Part shown: piece by piece, positions 13,491 through 14,322 of the stretch
Numbering within the stretch: the first letter of the stretch is position 1
Layout of the letters: each line of letters starts with the position of its first letter
Assembly (NCBI RefSeq): GCF_050313795.1
Contig: NZ_JBNPMC010000059.1
Coordinates: forward strand, 1-14,322
Source: CAMBRQ01 sp945870325
Lineage (GTDB): Bacteria > Bacillota > Clostridia > Lachnospirales > Lachnospiraceae
Direction of reading: 5' to 3'
DNA length: 14,322 nucleotides
Made by a program: the position numbers and the translations under genes
The notes under the pieces: model-generated
Database searches by the model: none
What the model saw: the letters and a program-made list of their open reading frames with translations, nothing else
Told to the model about the DNA's origin: nothing

Positions 13491-14188
13491 ACATACATAT
13501 TTGGGTGGTATGGCGGCAGCATTGAGATGAATGGTCCGTGGTTTGATAATTTCCATAAGGAATTCCCGAATCTTCCGGTTGGTGTGAGTGAATATGGATG
13601 TGAAGCGCTTAACTGGCACATATCTGATCCGAAAGCAGGAGATTATACTGAAGGAGTTTGAGGCTGCCGGAAGTTGAACTGTTTGTAAATGGAAAAAGTC
13701 TGGAAAAACAAGAAAGTAAAGATCATTTCTTTTATTTCCAGGTACCTAATAAAGGTGAAACAATATTAGTTGCTGTTGCGGGCAAATGCAGAGACGGAAG
13801 TTATATCCGTAAGGTGGAGAAGTTCAATGAAGCGTATCGCCTGAAAGAAGAAGGGGCTGTTCTGAACTGGTTTGACATTACAGAGCCAGAAGGATATTTC
13901 TCTTTGAACGATAAGGTAGAAGATATTGTTAGTACGGAAGAAGGAAAAGAAAAATTCCTGAATCTGATCGGAAACATCTTAAGCCGCAGACCGCAGCCGG
14001 AAGAAAGTGAAGGTGGAACCGGACCGGTATTCAATGATAATATGCTCAGGATGCTGGGCGGTTTTACAGTACTGCGTATGATAGGAATGATGGGAACGGC
14101 TAGTCTTGAACCAATGACAAAAGAAGAAATGTTGGAAATGAATGAGGCACTGAATAAGATTACATTTCATACAGAACGGGAGATGTAG
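13491..14188 (+). pseudogene. GH2 beta-galactosidase pseudogene with internal deletion
   Basis: Two pieces of one glycoside hydrolase family 2 beta-galactosidase are present. The first (13491 to about 13655) reads TYIFGWYGGSIEMNGPWFDN and continues to LPVGVSEYGCEALNWH, where the Glu of SEYG is the family nucleophile. It stops at TGA 13659-13661. The second, in another frame from about 13661, reads LPEVELFVNGKSLEKQ and includes AVLNWFDITEPEGYFSLNDK. It ends at 14188 with FHTEREM. The N-terminal sugar-binding domains and a block between the two pieces are missing, and the frame is broken at the join. The second piece could still be translated from TTG 13658, but it lacks catalytic residues. An AGGAGGT at 13485-13490 precedes the fragment by chance or as a relic. 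No active enzyme is expected. Confidence 0.8.
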
Positions 14189-14225
14189 TTGAGTATAGTG
14201 TGGATTTATTGGTGAAAATATTTAA

Positions 14226-14279
14226 AAATAAAACGCTTATTTGTGAAATTATGCAGATGGACAAATAAGAGTTTTATTT
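14226..14279. terminator. Terminator-like inverted repeat at the right end
   Basis: A 19-bp stem with one mismatch (14226-14244 with 14261-14279, arms CGCTTATTTGT and ACAAATAAGAG) has A-rich and T-rich outer ends, so it could terminate transcription in both directions. It lies 37 bases after the GH2 remnant. The 43 bases to the right edge hold nothing recognisable. Confidence 0.7.
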
Positions 14280-14322
14280 ATGTCTGGAACAAAGAATTGA
14301 ATTTTGTCTTGCTTCTTAAACT

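Overview
The window looks like a chromosomal segment of a gut Clostridia member, most likely Lachnospiraceae. This is inferred from moderate GC, strong Shine-Dalgarno sites, TTGACA/TATAAT promoters, CIRCE heat-shock control, the LytTR/GHKL two-component pair and GH2/GH3 sequences typical of that group. No RNA gene, CRISPR array or intact mobile element was seen.

Layout. (1) Bases 1-864 hold a degraded or small-gene zone on the minus strand: an open fragment at the left edge, a 43-codon ORF, a convincing 57-aa ORF with promoter and RBS, and a promoter-like intergenic region with two clustered dyads. (2) Bases 865-6873 are a plus-strand operon of three tightly packed genes: a 984-aa GH3 protein with circularly permuted domain order (C-domain, Fn3-like, then the TIM-barrel domain) and a membrane segment at each end; a GtrA-like four-helix membrane protein; and a cytosolic GH3 enzyme of normal domain order with an extra C-terminal tail. 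A terminator follows. (3) Convergent to it, 9773-6940 is a minus-strand operon of a MerR/GyrI-like regulator, a LytTR response regulator and a GHKL sensor kinase, with short gaps or a one-base overlap.

(4) Between 9774 and 10320 the MerR promoter/operator occurs twice, both copies having the 19-bp spacer typical of MerR-activated promoters. The first is divergent from merR and faces a broken methyltransferase-like remnant. The second drives an intact 42-aa basic small protein followed by a terminator. (5) Bases 10364-12987 are a heat-shock operon: CIRCE operator over a strong promoter, hsp20, an intergenic stretch with three hairpins, groES, and a groEL lacking the usual GGM-rich tail. (6) Bases 13000-14322 hold the groEL terminator, the last four helices of an MFS transporter, a GH2 beta-galactosidase pseudogene with an internal deletion, and a terminator.

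The most interesting units are the membrane-anchored permuted GH3 with its GtrA-like partner, and the MerR-type regulon with the small protein. The MerR protein probably controls its own two-component operon as well as the 42-aa gene; this is inferred from shared promoter sequences.
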